From Micropterix aruncella (lineage: Eukaryota; Arthropoda; Insecta; Lepidoptera; Micropterigidae): 64,000 nt of DNA. The notes below the pieces were generated by a model. The model searched no databases and was not told the origin of the DNA. It worked only from the letters and a program-made list of their open reading frames with translations. Position 1 is the stretch's first letter, and every line of letters starts with the position of its first letter. Below, piece by piece: positions 21,575 to 34,279 of this stretch. The stretch is from contig OX155960.1 of the NCBI GenBank assembly GCA_944548615.1, forward strand, positions 33,696,475 to 33,760,474. Direction: 5' to 3'. The translations under genes and the position numbers were made by a program.

Positions 21575-22050
21575 ACTCCGTACAAGGAAAAGCATTACCA
21601 CTTTAGTCATAACGCGTTTTATTCCTCACACGAGTAATATTTCTCCACTGAGTAAAACTCCTTATCTGTAAGATACTTGTTAATACGGCTCTTTAACACG
21701 AAGTGATTGTGCCTGAAGAACGTGATCGCAAAGTTTGTTGTATACCGCTGGACCGGTGACATAAGCTAGGCTCTCCGACTTGGATAATGCCTGACTCACC
21801 AAACGTGGCATGCTTCGGGATCTTGTTGGATAGTGGTTTTGCACACCATTCACTTTAAAATCGGCTAAATTTCTGCGAACGTACAGTGCTACTCCACGGT
21901 ATAAATGGACGGCAGTGTCATTATGCAGAAATCTCTAAACAGAGTCCTTGCAGGTGGCTCTCTGCCTGTCGGCTGCACGCCCCCATAACTCCGCGCCGTA
22001 CGTTAGCTTCGTATGGACATATGCGCAGCGCAGCGCACATGCGCAGCGCG
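21575..22050 (-). pseudogene. LINE reverse transcriptase, C-terminal remnant
   Basis: The minus strand reads KLTYGAELWGRAADRQRA, then HNDTAVHLYRGVALYVRRNL, ADFKVNGVQNHYPTRSRSMP, then LSKSESLAYVTGPAVYNKL, and after frameshifts KSRINKYLTDKEFYSVEK and a stop near 21596. The order YGAELWG ... ALY.RR.L ... Y.TR ... GP..YN.L ... F...L...L....FYS..E is the C-terminal tail of a jockey/CR1-type LINE polyprotein. In-frame stops and at least one frameshift are present, and the palm domain is gone. Confidence 0.75.
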
Positions 22051-24026
22051 GGTAAATAGAGGAATGTAGCTATGCGATAGAACTGTGTAATTGAAAATGT
22101 TTGCAATTTTGGTAAAGAAAACTTTGGGGTAAACCTTGTGGCCAAGGATTTGAGTTTGCATGGCAAGCCGTTAAAGAATAGTAGCCCCCAGATTTGGGAC
22201 TTGCCTTGAACATCTGACTGAGAGGTCGCGGTAATTTGTGATCCCGAATTTGTCTTATTTTTCTTAGAGGAGTTTAAATAATTCTGGGTATCAATTTATT
22301 GAAACATTTTAAAAGTTAGAGCACCTAAAGTAATGTTACAGATGCATGTTTTTTGAGTGTTTTTAGACGTATTTCATAATTACAAAGTACAAATATTAAA
22401 ATAAAAATATACACCTTTTATACCCTCCATAGCAAGAATTTTTTTTTCTCACTCAGTAAAATTAGAATACATATCCAACCTCAGTTTATTGTCAAGCATT
22501 ATACTCAACAATTTAGTTGAATTTTATTTATTGATTATTACATGTTCTAGTTTAGGACGATTAAAATTGTTGGGATAATTTGTAGGTTTTCGAGTAATCT
22601 GCAAGATGTAATCTGCAAACATCTTTACATTAACACTTTAAATTTTCTTTATGACAGGCCCATCATGCTACCTTGTAGAACATCCTTTTAAAATTTCTTT
22701 TATTTTATTGATATTTTTTAATAATTCATATACATGCGTGATCGCAACAACTTCTCTTATCCCAACAATTTTTATCACCTAACTCCTCAAACTTTATTAA
22801 TAGAATTTTTAATCCAGGTGATCCAAAGCATTGGAATAAAAAAATTATTTTAAAAGTTTTATAGATTTCCCCCTACCATGACAATATATATTTGCACACA
22901 AATATTGTGATTGTCCTGTGTCCTGTTTGTTCACTTCTACCTGAAATTTACCTATAAGCGGTGGTAACCATAATCATGTTACTAGCGTTAACCATTTTAA
23001 TTATAGCTTCTGGTAAATTATTGAAACCGGCCCTCAGAAGTCGGCATCAAAGATACAAATTGGTATTTGAATAAAAGACTGCCTGAAAGGCGGCACGAGG
23101 TCAATAACATTTGCCGAATCATGAACAAAATACATTACATCAAAGAAGGATAATGCGATATCTGAATAGAGAAATTCACTCAAATATATGGAACCGTATA
23201 GATAATAAAACCAAATGTAGGTATGTACTCGTACATATGCTTTAATATTAATAATTCGATAGTGTGTAGGTGTTATATAATCAATGCAAATATTTAGGAA
23301 AGTAGGTGGTGTGAAAATGGAGTATGTATCTACGTCGAACTAATTTTTTAAGCATAAAATAAAAAAAAATTGTTGAACATGCCAACAATACCATATCGGT
23401 GGCTAAGATCACAAACCTCCTATGTCAAAAATGACACGTTTTAGGAGAGTTAAAAAACTGTTGTGTTTTAATAGTCTTTTTTTTTACAACTTTAAATATG
23501 TATGAGTAACCGCTTATAATATGTATAACGAAGTATGTTGTTACTTTATAGAAATATTGTTTATTTCTAAAATATCATGAGATATCAGTGTTTTAAGTTA
23601 GTATTGACGAAACGATTTTAAATGTATAGACATAGAAAATGAATGTGATATAAGAGGATTATCAAAAAGGTAATTTATTCTCATATATGTTTGATTTATT
23701 TTCTTTTATTCGGAAAAAAACAATGTACCATAACAAGTAGGCAAACATATTAAATACGAGTATACTATTACACCGAAGAAATGTTTTACATTAAAATGCA
23801 AGAAATGTTTTACAAAAAATTACATAAGACGATGGTCATCTTATCCATCGACATTTTACGCTCGAAGTTATAATGAAACCAAAATCGTGGAATCAACACG
23901 ACGAAAAGCATTTGTTTCTAGAAAGGTACTCCAAGAAAAGATGTGAGCAATAATTCAGCTCGGTTCACACTTGTGATGTCTGGACCTTTGATCATAATAA
24001 GGTACATTTAAATCGCTATTATTAAC
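22051..24026. other. AT-rich spacer
   Basis: About 2 kb of very AT-rich DNA. No repeat partner or coding signal recognised. Confidence 0.45.
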
Positions 24027-24056
24027 CCCCCTCCCCCCCCCCCCCTTCCCTCCCCA
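24027..24056. repeat. poly-C / CT tract
   Basis: A C-run of more than ten, with T interruptions, inside AT-rich DNA. Length is likely variable between individuals or uncertain in the assembly. Confidence 0.8.
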
Positions 24057-24476
24057 CCTCACCTCTCTCGCAGGTCCTATAACTTAAGGCGCACAAGTTG
24101 AGAATCGCAATTGTAAACTTTTCCGCAGCTTTCGAACTCATTAACTAGAAATTGAGCCTATATTGAAACCGCGCCGCGGCAGCCAAGAACTTGACTCATT
24201 GACCGCAGTACTTCTCGGGTGACTCGTTAAAACCGCTGTCTGATGAAATGAATTTGCTCAACTTGAGCCTTGGTTAAGATATAATTACTTCGTGACGGGA
24301 ATACTCGTTTTATTAAACGGTAAATTTTATTGGAGTATTGTTAGAGTTTACCCAGTAAAGCGAGATATTTTGGAATAATAAATCGGATGATGGCAACATA
24401 TTGCTAAAATTTCATCAGATTTATACAGTCAGATTATGCAATATTGACAATGTTTCTTTTTCTATGAGTGCATATC
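24057..24476. other. spacer with moderate GC
   Basis: Nothing recognised. Confidence 0.35.
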
Positions 24477-25138
24477 CTAACTCGAAAAAAAAACAGTGGG
24501 AATACATGATAATTTTATGGTAACATGCAGATATGTCATTAATACAAATTTAACAGAAACTAAACATTAGTAAAAACATGTTTATTTCAATACAATGTAT
24601 TCTTTCAGTTTTTAATAACTTCCATGACATTTTTTATATACTTACTAATATTTTTAAATTCTCAATGATGTTTTGGACAGCAATAGCAGAAATTCATCGA
24701 ACAGTCGATTCGAGACTGGTTTTAAATAATGATTAATATTTTCTAACAATTGAAATTTGCTATATGTTTATTCCCATAAGATCCCTAATTGTTCGTCATA
24801 CAATAACAGAAATCAGTTTTCGTAACTCGGAAAAAACAGTGGGAATACATGATAATTTTATTCTGATACAAATTGCATAAAAACTAAACATTAGTAAAAC
24901 ATCTTTATTTCGGTATAAAGTATTCTTTCGCTTTTTAATAACTTGCATGATGTTTTTGATACACTTACTATTGTTTTTAATTCTTAATGAAGTTTTGAAC
25001 AATAATAGTGATATTCATCGAACGGTCAATTCAAGACCGGTTTTAAATATTGATTAATATTTTCAATCAATTAAAATTTGCTATAGTTTTACTCCCATAA
25101 GATCCCTGATTGCTCGTCATACAATAATAGGAAACAGT
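24477..25138. repeat. two-copy tandem duplication, units ~342 and ~319 bp
   Basis: Both units start AACTCG then A-run CAGTGGGAATACATGATAAT, carry AACTAAACATTAGTAAAA, ATTCATCGAAC and GGTTTTAAAT..TGATTAATATTTTC, and end CCCATAAGATCCCT and TCGTCATACAATAA. Unit boundary is near 24820. The copies differ by many substitutions and small indels. Confidence 0.8.
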
Positions 25139-26113
25139 TAGGTGTTCTTTCACCAAATCTGTAAATTCACCGGAACGCAAACGACATTGACATATATTTT
25201 ATCTAAATAAGGGATCCCATACATTGGATTCAGTTGAATTTGGGAAGGCACCCATGGCATGACTCGATATATAACTTTGAACTTAAACTTGAAGTTGTGG
25301 TGATTTTTACTCCAGAAAAAAACATTGATATTCTTTGAGTGGATGGTCACCTTTATTTGTACAATTTCTAGGTATTTTTCTTATTTTTCTGCACTTTTTT
25401 CATAGAAGCTATTTAATTTTTATAAATTTTTAGGTATATTTGTTATTTTCCAAAGATTTGCACATTTTTCACAAAGATTTGCACACATACTACAGAATAA
25501 ATGAAATTGTCATTTTAATATATTTCCCTATTTATGATCATACAAAGTGAGCCTTTTACATTATACGATATTTTCCTATACTATACTTAAGGCCTTAAAA
25601 AACGCAATCCATTTAACCCTTAGAAAGCCACCCATGAAAATGAAATCATGACGGCATGTTTTCAACCCTCAACAATTTGTTTGTAGGGGATGTAGTGCAC
25701 GCATAATAATATATAACGGTGGCTTATTCAATAACCGAACCTTGTACCGCATATAATTGCATAATTGCATAAATACGAAGATCGGCCACCTGCGAAATGT
25801 AACAACAGAAAACCACCGATCGGTGGCATTCCAGCGGTTAAAAACTAGACACCATAAAAAAATAATATGACATTTTCGAATTAAACCAGAAAATCGATAC
25901 ATGGATACTTTCAACAAAGGGACACAAAATTATGTTTACCAGTATTACCTTACCTGTACAGGTCTACAAAAATAATAATAAAGGCCAAGTAAAACAGCAA
26001 AGTCTCGTCTCCAATGTATTATAATTTATATATTTTTCTACATAGTGTATACATAATAGTACAACGATACAAGATTAGTACAACTAATCAATACTATTAG
26101 TCGAATATTTAAC
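25139..26113. other. AT-rich spacer
   Basis: A short duplicated motif (CAAAGATTTGCACA) occurs at about 25453 and 25482. No gene recognised; minus-strand open frames of 66 and 82 codons have no motif. Confidence 0.4.
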
Positions 26114-26159
26114 CCTTCCTATGTGAGCTAACCATTTTTGGTTAGCTCACATAGGAAGG
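26114..26159. repeat. perfect 21-bp hairpin with 4-nt loop
   Basis: CCTTCCTATGTGAGCTAACC then A, TTTT, and the exact reverse complement. No other copy is seen in the window. Confidence 0.9.
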
Positions 26160-28089
26160 CCGAATAGCAGCAATTAATCAAGGCCAGATATTAATAATAG
26201 GGCGGGTGCTTAAGTAACTTGAAGTCTGCTTCACGGATGGAGCCTTCGGCCTTGTGAGCGAGTGCGTTGTCCTAAGGGAAAATAACTAGAGATTCCAGTA
26301 TTTTCTGCCTTTTCTTGTTGTCTGGCTCTCAGAATAACATTTTATGGAAATTCTAAAATATGCCAATGCATTTCAGTGTATGCAAAATTTCAAATAGGAA
26401 AAATTCCCGAGAGGAATTTATTCATCTGTACTCTTTTGATTGGCAAAATAACATTTCGAGTTTTACGTACAATAGAACATTTTCAGAGCACACTCAATCG
26501 CTTGCTTCCCATACAAAACACGAAACATAATGTCTGAATGGAGCGCTATATGTTTCCCGAAGATAAAATAAAGGAATACATATAAACACGGAAAAGAAAG
26601 AGATGTATTATAGTTTAACAATATTGAAAACTGGATATTAGTACAGAAAACGCATGGTGCATTTGATAATATGGTCAGGGTCTGTTTACTTCACTTTACC
26701 CACATAATAAATGCAAAATGTGTCGATTCCTCCACTCATGCGGCTTTCCGAAACAAAAAAATAAACTCATGCGGCTATAACCTATTTGGAACTCAGCACT
26801 CAGCCTTCAGGGTAATTGATTCCCAGTATGAGCCACATATAATATATGTATTACAGCGCGAGCGGGGTAAAGGCGCACACAGGAAGCCAATATTCCCTTA
26901 CCATAATTGAATTCCGTCTTCCTTAATCTGTACATGGCCCCGTATGGAGAATTTATTCGCCCGAGGGCGGCAAAATCGGTCCAAAAAACATGCTCGCGAC
27001 GTATCACAAATTAAGTGCTCCTTTCCGTAAAATAAGATTATGCATTATTAATGTCCCAAAGGGAATACGCCTTCAATTCTCTTCAAGACAAGGATAACTT
27101 TATCCGAATCTTACGGTAAAGGATTTCTGGGAAGGAGGTTCTCGCAATGTCGATCCGTCTATTTTTAATGGGTGATGTAAAATAAAAAAGGCATTTGATT
27201 TTATTTATTTATTTCAGAATAATAAAGACAGTATTTAATTATCGGAAATGGTGGTATTAAAAATAAGCATATACTACAAAGACCAGTAAAGTATTCGTAC
27301 TATTAAAATATGCATATAGAATATATTTTAAAGCAAAAGAAAATTATAAAAAAATAAAATATATAAACATAGTGAGTCTAATGGTTATAATTATTATAAT
27401 TTTCTTATTTAAAGAAAGCAAAAAACATGTCTAATGAAAAAACGGAAGTTATTTATGACTCAACCTAATACATCGTATTATATAAATCACTAATTCCTCT
27501 AAAACTCCCCCCCAAAACATGTGTTGTTTTGTATCATGTGTCATTCTTCCAATAAAAACATTTCTGCCCATTTTATTTAATAGTTGACGAGTTACAAAGT
27601 ATGTAGAAATATATTTGTGCGAAAGTTGTCAAAAATCTCCTTTACTCAGTGTTTTAAGCTTGTTTTGGCACGATTTGTCGAAAAATGGTCTAGTGAATAA
27701 CATTATAATTGTCAACGAATTTAGACGTGAGCCATCTTGGATATCTATAAATTTAAGTAAAAAATGCTTATACACAAAAAAAATGCGTTCCGAAAATCTG
27801 AAAAAAAAGATTGATTACCTGCTAGATTACCTCCATTATTGAGATATCGTGTAATTTAAACATATACTGCGTATATACATATATTAAAATATAAATAAAC
27901 GAAAAAATTATGAATAAAGTTAATCTTTATTATATTCATATTTTATTTTATGTATACTGACAATTGCTGGATATATACAACAATCCAGCTAACCATTTCG
28001 AATTAAATTAAAAATCGAAATGGCTAGCAAAAGGCTCGAAAATAAGCAAAAAACAAAGACAAAGCAATATGAAAGAATATGAATAAATG
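26160..28089. other. AT-rich spacer
   Basis: Nothing recognised over ~1.9 kb apart from a weak inverted motif near 27990-28026 (CTAACCATTTCGA / TCGAAATGGCTAG). Open frames up to 79 codons look random. Confidence 0.4.
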
Positions 28090-28790
28090 CTAGGGCCAGT
28101 ACAGGCTAAAGAACTAGGTTGGTTGAGGGAGATGTTTCTTTAATAACTTTTTGAAAGTAAATAGCGACGGAGCACTTCTGGCATGAGAAGGTAGTTGATT
28201 TCATAGTCGGGCTGCATGCTTCAATAAAGGACTCTGTATGAAATTAAATGCGCTATTAAAATCCAATATTTTGAGATGAATTTCTTGACTCGGGCGGAAG
28301 TTGGAAGTAGTTGTCGTCTTTTATTTAACTAGGACGACCTGGACGAAACCCGTACTGGTAACAGTCGAGTAATTTATTCGTCTCCAAAAACCGGCTGAAT
28401 TAAAAAGAAACACTCTTCCCATTACTTTGGAAAATACAGTAACTGTAGGTATTGATCTATATTTTTTAGCAATTTGAGGATTAGACAATGGGAAGTGTAA
28501 GGATGATAACTCCAGATACTTGGAACTTTGCCATTACTTAGGTAATAGGTAATGATGTTTATAATAGCTAATATCGTGGGCTCTAAAATAGTATGTAGCT
28601 GTATTACTGGACATATATATGTAGCTGTATTGCTGGAACCCTTAAATAGGGTTAAATTCTCCAGAGCACGTCGTCGATTAGACGCTATCGTGAAACTTGG
28701 ACAATTTACAGGCTCGTTTTCCAATGCAATGATAGGGGTTACGTCATTAGGCAGCGACCCTCTATATAACATGCAAACTGCCTGCCGTAT
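28090..28790 (-). pseudogene. LINE reverse transcriptase pseudogene with internal deletion
   Basis: From high to low coordinates the minus strand gives a decayed finger region (a frame with IINIITYYLSNGKVPSIWSY), then FPKVMGRV in one frame and FLETNKLLDCYQYGFRPGR in another, which is the motif before the palm. It then jumps directly to the C-terminus: IHLKILDFNSAFNFIQSPLL, KHAARL*NQLPSHARSAPSL then FTFKKLLKKHLPQPT. The palm with motifs A-C is missing. Several stops and frameshifts are present. The C-terminal block (W..LP...R.A.S...FK..LK..L) is typical of jockey/CR1-like LINEs. Confidence 0.7.
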
Positions 28791-29159
28791 AACATCGCCG
28801 TAACGACCTGAAAACTTGCCACGTTCTCTGAATTTCGGGGAATTTTCCGAATGAAATTCTGCACGGAGTGAATTTTGCTATTTGGAAATATATGACAAGA
28901 AGCAGCGTGTCAATTATGTCAAGAAAATTTAATGTTACGATTTGTATGTATGTGACATTTAAGTGTGCTTTATTTACTTAACGTGACGTTCGGCGTGCCC
29001 TGGTTAACCGTGAATATGGAACGTAAATATTTTTGTGCAAGTGAAATCCAATGTATCTTTATATCACTATTTGGGGATCTTTCTCCTTGCCGAGCAAAAG
29101 TTTTACTTTGGTTTTCCTAATTCACATCCGTACAATTTACGTTCAAAAATCATTAGTGA
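28791..29159. other. spacer
   Basis: Nothing recognised. Confidence 0.3.
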
Positions 29160-29830
29160 AGTGGTCGTCCAGCGTCATTATCCAATTTGAAATCCATCGA
29201 GGCTGAGTGAACATTACAGCTTATAGATTCAAAATTACTTTTATCAAGGTATTCAATCATCACGACTACTCGACTGTCCCAGATAAGAAAGCCCATGATC
29301 TTACCGGCGGATGGAACGGTCTTGAATTTTTTAAGAGTCTAAGCTGATTGTCGTTTCCAGGTAATGTACTGTTGTTTTGTTTCAGGATCGTAACGGTGAA
29401 GCGACGTTTCGTCCATATCAATGTCATGATCCTGTTGTAACAACCAGAGCGTTGCATAATCTTTAGTATACTTTTTATCTGCGCTTTCGTAAGCATTTTA
29501 GGTCCCCCCAGCCAGCGGATACCTATTTCATTACCTAAGAAGTCGTGTAAAATACTATGCGCACTGCCTGTGACAACGATCCGACAAATATTTTTCCACT
29601 TATTAACCATTTCTTCAGTGACTGCCGTCGTAGGGCGAGCCGAGAGAGGGTCATGGCTACTAGAAGTTCTTCCACGCATAAACTTAGTACACCTACATAC
29701 GTGTAACCGTAGAATATGGGGAATTATCAAAACCTAATGTATGTCGTAAATCTTGAAACACTCGCGCCGTTTCTTTTATTTTCCCCAACACGCTTCGATA
29801 AGATACAAATAGAGACTCTTATCTGTAAAA
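29160..29830 (-). pseudogene. mariner transposase pseudogene
   Basis: The minus strand shows FMRGRTSSSHDPLSARPTTA and VTEEMVNK (linker), then VTGSAHSILHDFLGNE, IRWLGGPKMLTKAQIKSIL (second helix-turn-helix end and the W.P..LT..Q motif). A shifted frame then carries DIDMDETSLHRYDPETKQQY, the mariner catalytic block containing the first and second acidic positions, and FKTVPSAGKIMGFLIWDSR, the conserved K..SAGK.M....WD block. Upstream remnants such as QDLRHTLG and NSPYSTV fit the first helix-turn-helix. Several frameshifts and a stop inactivate it. The C-terminal third is not recognisable. It lies directly beside repeat A3. Confidence 0.85.
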
Positions 29831-29866
29831 AAACATAAGAAAACAGCTTCTTGGAACTGTGGCGCG

Positions 29867-30563
29867 GTGTCGACTACAACGGGCGATCCAGTCACACCAG
29901 GCTGGTATAACGATATGTTATCGTTCTTTCAACGATGAGATGAGCGTACAAGAATTAGAGACAATACAAATCTACTGTCTAACTATGCCAACATGCCCGT
30001 CAGAGGACAACATCTTAAGGCGAGGCACCGGGAAAGGTACCTAGTGGGCAGCCTAGCCCCCTGACTACCAGTTTTGGAAAGATATCTCCGTCTGGAATTA
30101 ACCATCAGAATACCTCTAACCTCCCGACTGGTTACAGGTTCGAAGTCGCTTGCGCGATTCTCTCCCCAGTGTAGCGGTGACCGGTGTATACCGAATCTAT
30201 CGCGGACCATGACATCCTCTGCATGGCTTTTACCCGGTATCGGGTAGCCGAATGGTCGTTTCAAGAGTGGCTGCCACAAGGTAAACAACCGCCCCCGCTC
30301 TATAGGAAACAATACCGTTTCCAGACTCCCCCGGGTGTCAGTCTGAACGCACAATTGATTGGATAACGCCGCACGATGCGCAAACCGTCCAGGAGCGCCC
30401 GAAGGTTGACTCCTAGGGGAAACTGGCCCACAGGCCACAGTCCTACCCGGGCTCACACTTCTGTGTGGAGGTCGCCGGATGGGTGTTGACCCGTGAGTTT
30501 GGCCGATCTTAAATACATGGGTCTTAGTGGTCTAACTGCAACAGGGCTCATTAGCTCCTAGTT
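29867..30563 (+). repeat. repeat A, copy A3
   Basis: Starts GTGTCGACTACAACGGGCGA and then the family hairpin (AACGATATGTTATCGTT). It keeps GGATATCTCCGTCTGGAATT-like and GGGTGTTGACCCGTGAGT blocks and ends GGGCTCATTAGCTCCTAGTT, the same end as A1. Long open frames on both strands are not conserved as proteins. Confidence 0.75.
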
Positions 30564-30571
30564 TCTAAAAC

Positions 30572-30722
30572 ATTAACACATGTCAATAGGATAGAAAACG
30601 AATTTACCGCGTGAAATTTGTAGCACCCAGGGTGCTACAAATTTCACGCGGTAAATTCGTTTTCTATCCTATTTATAATGCCAAACAACCGCGATAGTCT
30701 TCGATTTTATATTAACACATGT
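30572..30722 (+). repeat. repeat C foldback copy C2, perfect palindrome with TSD
   Basis: A 12-bp direct repeat, ATTAACACATGT, lies at 30572-30583 and 30711-30722. Between them is a perfect 44-bp inverted repeat (30585-30628 and 30630-30673) with a one-base centre, followed by the single-copy family tail (CAAACAACCGCGATAGTCTT then CGATTTTAT) at 30674-30710. The tail marks the 3' end of the family, and the flanking repeats indicate retroposition. Confidence 0.9.
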
Positions 30723-31786
30723 ATTAGTTGCCTTCCAGTATTCCTGCCAGTATTTATTGTTATACAGTTCCAAAAACTTTGTGCCTTATTATCACTTTTT
30801 TGACCGCCGCTCGTAGATAGTCTATATAAGGGCATCTAAGTATGATGATCTCCGTAGATCATGTGAACGTTATACGGGATTATCTTATTATCATCTAATT
30901 TCTAGACGACAATTTGAATTTAAACCATATTTGTAGCATCATGTCTCGCTATTCTGTGATAGGCGTTCAATTTAATACGAGGAAAATTAGGCAATTCACC
31001 TTTTGAGCTATGTAAGAACAGTATAAACAATCTTGTTTTTATTATGATGAATTTTTGTTATGTCCGGTAGGTGCTTTATCATACTTCATATATTTGTGTA
31101 AATGAAAGACTTCTGCATATTCTTAAAAAGACCATCATTTACCAGTCTGTTTAAAGGCGGATATTTAGAATTTTACGAAATTACGATATTACATTACGAT
31201 GCCACTCCGTGTTTACCCAAAACTGGCACTCCCACCAAAGATAAATACGAATGCAAATGAAAACGGACACGGCGCGAAAGCTAGTAATTAAAGATAAACG
31301 AACGGTGGGTCCAAACCTGAAAATATATTTACAGATGCTACCTGAGTGACAGAATATTAAGAGCAGAGCTAAAAAAATAAAATTCCCGTTTAAAATGCCC
31401 AATAGAATGCCCAATAAAATGCCCAACACTGCCCATATTGGCACATGAGTGGGTGAACAATATAATATTCGATTATTATCCCAAATTTGTGTTATTATTT
31501 CTTTAGGTTAATTTTCTTTCGAAAATTAGTATTTTTTAATATTATGTTTTAGCCGTGGAGGATCTCCCACAACATTTTTTTTAACCAACCGAAAACAATT
31601 TAACAATTTTTTCTTTCGGGAATTTATAATTTTTGTTATAATATGATTTATCTGTATAGCATGGTTTAGGGTCTGGCATTAAAAACGATCATTTACGCAT
31701 AACTTATACTATATTAATGTTGAAAATAAGAGAATAAAGATTATTCATTACAATCATGTAGGAATGATCTTTATAGTATATTAAAG
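30723..31786. other. no gene recognised
   Basis: AT-rich. A 14-bp motif (AATGCCCAATAGA-like) is repeated three times at about 31395-31430. A minus-strand open frame of 87 codons has hydrophobic stretches but no recognised family. Confidence 0.4.
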
Positions 31787-32009
31787 TAATATTTTAATAT
31801 AAAATCGAAGACTATCGCGGTTGTTTGACATTATAAATAGGATAGGAAACGAATTTACCGCGTGAAATTTGTAGGACCCGACGTTTCGGTGACGTTGCAG
31901 CCGCCGTTGTCTACCTTAGACAACGGCGTCTGCAACGTCACCGAAACGTCGGGTCCTACAAATTTCACGCGGTAAATTCGTTTCCTATCCTATTTATAAT
32001 ATTTTAATA
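31787..32009 (-). repeat. repeat C foldback copy C1, 82-bp arms with TSD
   Basis: A 13-bp direct repeat, TAATATTTTAATA, lies at 31787-31799 and 31997-32009. The left side carries the family tail (AAAATCGAAGACTATCGCGG then TTGTTTGACAT), followed by an inverted repeat of 82 bp per arm (31832-31913 and 31917-31998) with one mismatch and a 3-nt loop. The orientation is opposite to C2, only the tail-bearing side is complete, and the last two bases overlap the right TSD. Confidence 0.9.
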
Positions 32010-32429
32010 GTTACTCAATTTAATAAAGAATGATAAGAGTAAATCACTTTAAAATATTCCGACTAACAATAAAAGAGTAATATAACAATTGACAATTTAA
32101 AAAATAATGCATTATATTACATTGGTAAGTACGATGTTGTTTTCAAAGTATTTTAAAATATCGTTATGAGCATAAATTTAGATTTTAAGCAGGCACATTT
32201 AGATGAATCTCTCGAAAATAATAATGTTTTTAATCGCCTTTAAATTATAAGGCAGTATAATAAAAAGTTTGGAGTCCTGTGTATAGACTAGTCGAGTTAA
32301 TGAGCATAATAAGAAATAAAAAAGGGTATACACACAGCAATTAGCTCCGTAGAAAAATAAAGTGCGAAAAATGTAAGCAGAAGTTAACACATTTGATAGA
32401 GGCACCAAATAATCACTCCGTCAGTTGAA
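32010..32429. other. AT-rich spacer
   Basis: Nothing recognised. Confidence 0.35.
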
Positions 32430-33095
32430 AAAAATAATGAGCCAAATACCGGCGAGTATACGGTTGAACTGGTTATCTGCTAATATTTTACGTATTTTAA
32501 ATTCTGCAAATATCCAGTATAGAATCGAATATTCGGTTGATTAAACATCATATAGAGAACTACTTGATAGATATATATTATTTTCAACGTCGTCCAATAA
32601 CGCCCATAAGCATGACGTCCCTTGCAACATATAGTATTTTGTTAACAATATAGCGATATAATAAAATTTGTATCGATCTAATGAAACTACAGCGATATAT
32701 TTACATATACAGCGAACTTATGAAATACACATATAGCAATCTAATGAAAATTAGATATTTAATGAAAACGAAACAATCACAGAAACCGCTCTCTGCTCGG
32801 CGCATTTCGCGGCAAACTGTCGACACTAGTGTCAGTTAAGGCGATATTTTTGGGTGAGTAAAGCCATAGTGGTATATGGGTAAAGTAAAGTTTCAAAAGT
32901 CTGCAGTTACTTGTTATTCTTGCTCATTTATCACCCTCCAAATGGTTTTCTTGTCCGCGTGGATAATTTCTTCGATTTTGGATAGTAATTATTTCAAAAC
33001 AACTATTCGGTTCAACCAGATATTCGGCCGAATATTTGGTTTAAAATGAACGGAACATACGGTATTCGGTTCAATATATATTCTGTATCCGGGTG
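32430..33095. mobile_element. possible hAT-like non-autonomous remnant
   Basis: Motifs of the type ATTCGGTT and GATATTCGGCCGAATATT recur near both ends (about 32525 and 33005-33070), as in subterminal repeats I associate with insect hAT elements. Ends and target duplication are not resolved. Confidence 0.3.
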
Positions 33096-33989
33096 CATGA
33101 GTAGATGGCATTAGTATTTAAGGTGGTTCATCACGTTTTTCCAATCTCCATGCGTTTCCAATATACATATAATACCTATACCTCAAATTCTATGGCTTCA
33201 AAGGGAATTAAATGTCTGGTAAGGTAAACGCCCGCATGGGGCAAGAATGATTTCCTAAACTCAAAGTTATATACCAACAGTGTTTTGAAGAAACACGACA
33301 GAATCACCAAGGACAAAAAAAAAGAATTTATATTATGGACGCCACCACCTCTTTTATAGCAAAGACGGAAACTAATTTTTGGTTACAACCTACAGTTTTT
33401 GTTACAACCTACCGCAGTCGGTTGTTAGTCCGGAGTCCACATCTCACCCCCAAGAAGTGTAATAATAATATTATGATCGGCCCAATTCCGGTCGGTGAAT
33501 TACATGGCAGCTCTGTTTGTATAGATAGTATAGATACCGTTTTTTTAGTAAAAATATGTACAAAAATTATTTTTCCGCGACACTAACTTCATGAGCTTGC
33601 GATGTTTGGAAGTGTTTCATTTTCAACACCAAAAATAAACATTTTTTAAAAAACTCACGACAATTTTTTTTTAAAAACTAAAAATTAACGACTTCTAATC
33701 GACGTAAAACCATAAAATTCAGTTCGCCAAAAGCCAATTTATTGGCCAATATATATAGCCAATAAAACGTTTAAAGTCTTTTTTACAACGTCACTACAGT
33801 TTTCTTGCTCCTCAAATGGCTAACATTATTAATAAACACATGTTGGGAATAAATAGGAAGAAGCAAAAATATCGCCTTAAATTATGGCTAATTAACATCG
33901 GTTTGACAACAATTGAAATTGAAATTGAAATAGAAGAGAGACGGAAAACACATTTTTGACAATATTAAAATAATATTTTTTTTATGTAC
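33096..33989. other. no gene recognised
   Basis: The motif TTTTTGGTTACAACCTAC with a close second copy (TTTTTGTTACAACCTACC) lies at about 33377-33413. The rest is AT-rich. Confidence 0.35.
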
Positions 33990-34279
33990 ACATTTTTATA
34001 TTTATTCTATTTAAGTATTTATTATATTTATTGCCAAATTATTATTATATATTACTTATTGCTATTTAATACTTATATATAGTTGTAAAATTATTGTCTA
34101 CTAAAAATTTATTTTTTAATCTAATTTAATTCAGAAATTTTGGTTTAATGGATGGTTTTTAATAACCATTTTTTATTTGTGTTTTCTTTAGAATAGGCTC
34201 TGCTTAATTAAGAGCGGCACAAAATATGTTTAATTTAAATAACTACGATGTAATTTTTGATATTATTATAAATAAATAA
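33990..34279 (+). repeat. possible LINE 3' untranslated remnant
   Basis: AATAGGCTCTGCTTAATTAA then GAGC and a terminal TATTATTATAAATAAATAA resemble the 3' untranslated end and short tail of a LINE of the same general type as the next element. No ORF is attached. It sits directly upstream of the truncated LINE. Confidence 0.35.

Noticed and set aside
29983..30456. 157-codon minus-strand ORF
   Set aside because: Lies in repeat A3 and is not conserved in A1, A4 or A5.
30572..30722. Family C foldbacks as bacterial-type terminators or host miRNA genes
   Set aside because: Multiple copies with target duplications show they are mobile elements.
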